Positions 7,288-8,539 of a stretch of 8,539 nucleotides of DNA are shown in pieces; the stretch's first letter is position 1, and every line of letters starts with the position of its first letter. The notes under the pieces were generated by a model that saw only the letters and a list, made by a program, of their open reading frames with translations, ran no database searches and was not told the origin of the DNA. The stretch comes from Nocardioidaceae bacterium (GTDB lineage Bacteria > Actinomycetota > Actinomycetes > Propionibacteriales > Nocardioidaceae): NCBI GenBank assembly GCA_013696015.1, contig JACCZI010000099.1, forward strand, positions 1 to 8,539. The letters run 5' to 3'. Both the position numbers and the translations under genes were made by a program.

Positions 7288-8229
7288 TTAGGCCGGCACC
7301 TGCGCCGCAACGTCACCGCGGCGCAGCAACGCGCGCCACTGCGCCCGGTGAAAGGAGGCCGGCTCCGTTGAGCGCACAAACGCGTCGACCACGTCGGAGA
7401 AGCGCTCCGGATGCTCCTTGTGCGGGAAGTGCCCGGTGCCGGGCAGCACGTGCACCTGGGCGCCCGGTGCGTACGACTCGGCGGTCTGAGCGTGCGATAC
7501 GGGGATGAACTTGTCGGCGTCGCCCCAGACCAGACACATCGGGATCAGTCGAGCGAGGTACGCACGGTCGGCCACCGTCACGACCTGCCCACGCCAGTCG
7601 ACGATGTGCGAGATCACATGGCGGATCGCCGAGCGAGCCGCCGGGTCGGACAGGTTGCGGTAGACGCAGGCGACCTCACTCAAGTCGCGCGTACGCGGCA
7701 ACCGCGACCGGCCGAGCACGGTCAGCGAGGTGCGCACGACCGGACGCAGCGGACGCAGCGTGAGGGCGCCGAGCGCGGCACCTGCCCCGGGCAACGTCAA
7801 TGCCCGGATGAGTCCAGATACCTCCGGTCCAAGGCCGCCGGGTGCTACCAGCACCATCCGCTCGGTCCGCTCCGGGAACTGGTAGGCGAACTGCATCGCT
7901 ATCCCGCCGCCGAAGCTGTGCCCGACGACGGTGACCTTGTTGATCCCGAGCACGGCCAGCAGGTCACGCATGCCGTTGGCGTAGCCACCGAGGCTGTAGT
8001 CACCGCGCGGCTTGTCCGACTGGCCGTGCCCGAGCAGGTCGGGCACGATCACGGTGTAGCGCCGTGCCAGCCGGGGCAGCACCGGCAGCCACGTCGTCGA
8101 GTCACAACCCAGCCCGTGCAGGAGCAGCAATGCTGGGCCCGTGCCAGCCAGCCGATAGGCGACTCGGTGCCCGTGGACGACGAGGGTCTGCAGCTCGTAC
8201 GTCTCATCAGGGCGGTCCGCCGGCGCCAT
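7288..8229 (-). CDS. Alpha/beta-fold hydrolase
   Basis: The 313-residue protein has the full alpha/beta hydrolase fold and catalytic machinery. 'LLLLHGLGCDSTTW' (34-47) carries the HG oxyanion loop (38-39). 'VVGHSFGGG' (101-109) is the nucleophile elbow with Ser105. 'WGDADKFIPV' (235-244) supplies the acid, most likely Asp239. 'VLPGTGHFPHKEHP' (261-274) holds His267. The insert at about 130-215 between strands 6 and 7 is the variable lid that sets substrate choice, so the substrate is unknown; esters, epoxides and meta-cleavage products are all handled by relatives. There is no signal peptide. The start at 8229 is strongly supported by AGGAGG six bases upstream on the minus strand. The PHP gene follows 42 bp after the stop in the same direction. 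A lipoprotein gene is divergent. Confidence 0.92.
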   Translation of the reverse strand: MAPADRPDETYELQTLVVHGHRVAYRLAGTGPALLLLHGLGCDSTTWLPVLPRLARRYTVIVPDLLGHGQSDKPRGDYSLGGYANGMRDLLAVLGINKVTVVGHSFGGGIAMQFAYQFPERTERMVLVAPGGLGPEVSGLIRALTLPGAGAALGALTLRPLRPVVRTSLTVLGRSRLPRTRDLSEVACVYRNLSDPAARSAIRHVISHIVDWRGQVVTVADRAYLARLIPMCLVWGDADKFIPVSHAQTAESYAPGAQVHVLPGTGHFPHKEHPERFSDVVDAFVRSTEPASFHRAQWRALLRRGDVAAQVPA

Positions 8230-8235
8230 GCACCG

Positions 8236-8241
8236 CCTCCT
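8236..8241 (-). promoter_or_regulatory. Ribosome binding site of the hydrolase gene
   Basis: CCTCCT on the plus strand reads AGGAGG on the minus strand, six bases before the ATG at 8229. It rules out the longer frame from 8289, which would add 20 arginine-rich residues. Confidence 0.8.
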
Positions 8242-8317
8242 GTCAGGCCGAAAGCCAGGCGAACGAAGCCTAACCCCGGACAGGGCCACCGGACCGGTAG
8301 AACCGCCAGCCCCCTCC

Positions 8318-8334
8318 GATACCGGATCGGTAAC
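8318..8334. promoter_or_regulatory. Small palindrome in the hydrolase/lipoprotein divergent region
   Basis: TACCG (8320-8324) and CGGTA (8328-8332) are perfect inverted copies around GAT. The outer G8318/C8334 also match, with one mismatch between. It lies in the 145-bp gap between two divergent starts and could be an operator half-site pair. No clear -10/-35 elements were found, and a palindrome of this size can occur by chance. Confidence 0.25.
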
Positions 8335-8374
8335 GGCGCTTGGCCCACGACCGCCTCGCAGTCATGCTGCCAAG

Positions 8375-8539
8375 GTGACCCGCCTGCACTCCCTGCTGCC
8401 GGGCCTGCCGCTGGTGCTCATAGGGTGCATCGGCTGCACCTCCGACGCCGCCGCCCCCGCGGCGGACATCACGTACGCACTGCCGCAACCCGACCGTCCG
8501 GTTGTGGACCTCCGGTTTGATCTGACCACCGGTCTCGAC
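8375..8539 (+). CDS. Lipoprotein, N-terminal part (3' end outside window), possibly M1-like peptidase
   Basis: From the GTG at 8375 the frame is open to the right edge (55 residues). It begins with a short lipoprotein signal peptide: 'MTRLHSLL', a hydrophobic stretch 'PGLPLVLIGC' and a lipobox LIGC with the lipidated cysteine at 18. A small-residue linker ('TSDAAAPAAD') follows, then 'RPVVDLRFDLTTGLD', which looks like the first beta-strand of a secreted folded domain. That last segment recalls the start of the N-terminal beta-domain in M1-type metallopeptidases, but too little is present to be sure and no zinc motif is in the window. The Shine-Dalgarno is weak (AAGG overlaps the start). The ATG at 8364 is out of frame and stops after four codons. 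The product should be exported and anchored to the outer face of the membrane. Confidence 0.65.
   Translation, partial: MTRLHSLLPGLPLVLIGCIGCTSDAAAPAADITYALPQPDRPVVDLRFDLTTGLD

Noticed and set aside
7411..8520. Plus-strand open frame of 369 codons
   Set aside because: It is antisense to the well-supported alpha/beta hydrolase and shows no recognisable motif.

Overview
The window is high-GC DNA (coding third positions mostly G or C). Its gene set is actinobacterial: a homodimeric-type pyruvate dehydrogenase E1 (AceE), an AhpE-type peroxiredoxin, a DUF3052 protein and a PolX-like HHH/PHP protein. The block ahpE / DUF3052 / divergent aceE resembles the arrangement known around Rv2238c-Rv2241 in Mycobacterium tuberculosis. 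The genus cannot be fixed from this window.

Layout from left to right. Positions 1-179 are the 3' end of a kelch-repeat gene, followed by a stem-loop. A GNAT acetyltransferase of the BltD/PaiA type starts at the GTG at 434. Positions 965-2079 hold no intact gene. This stretch carries short coding-like scraps: a TauE/SafE-like piece, a DUF2127-like piece, a 38-codon mini-gene on the minus strand broken by one missing base, and a hydrophobic C-terminal piece. It ends at the 3' end of an intact tRNA-Val(UAC) on the minus strand. A perfect 12-bp hairpin lies between the tRNA and ahpE.

Positions 2291-3192 are a two-gene minus-strand operon, DUF3052 then ahpE, joined by a 4-base stop/start overlap. 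It is transcribed away from aceE (3352-6114). The shared 159-bp control region holds a perfect 9-bp inverted repeat. aceE is full length and stands without E2 or E3 genes, as is usual in actinobacteria. A G/C-rich hairpin separates it from a convergent minus-strand pair: an alpha/beta hydrolase (8229-7288) followed after 42 bp by an HHH/PHP protein (7245-6220). A lipoprotein gene begins at 8375, divergent from the hydrolase, and runs off the right edge.

The functional theme of the middle is central carbon entry into the TCA cycle (AceE) next to thiol-based peroxide defence (AhpE). I see no clear new multi-gene system. The features most worth a second look are the decayed region with its frameshifted mini-gene, the tRNA-proximal hairpin, and the inverted repeat in the aceE/DUF3052 control region.
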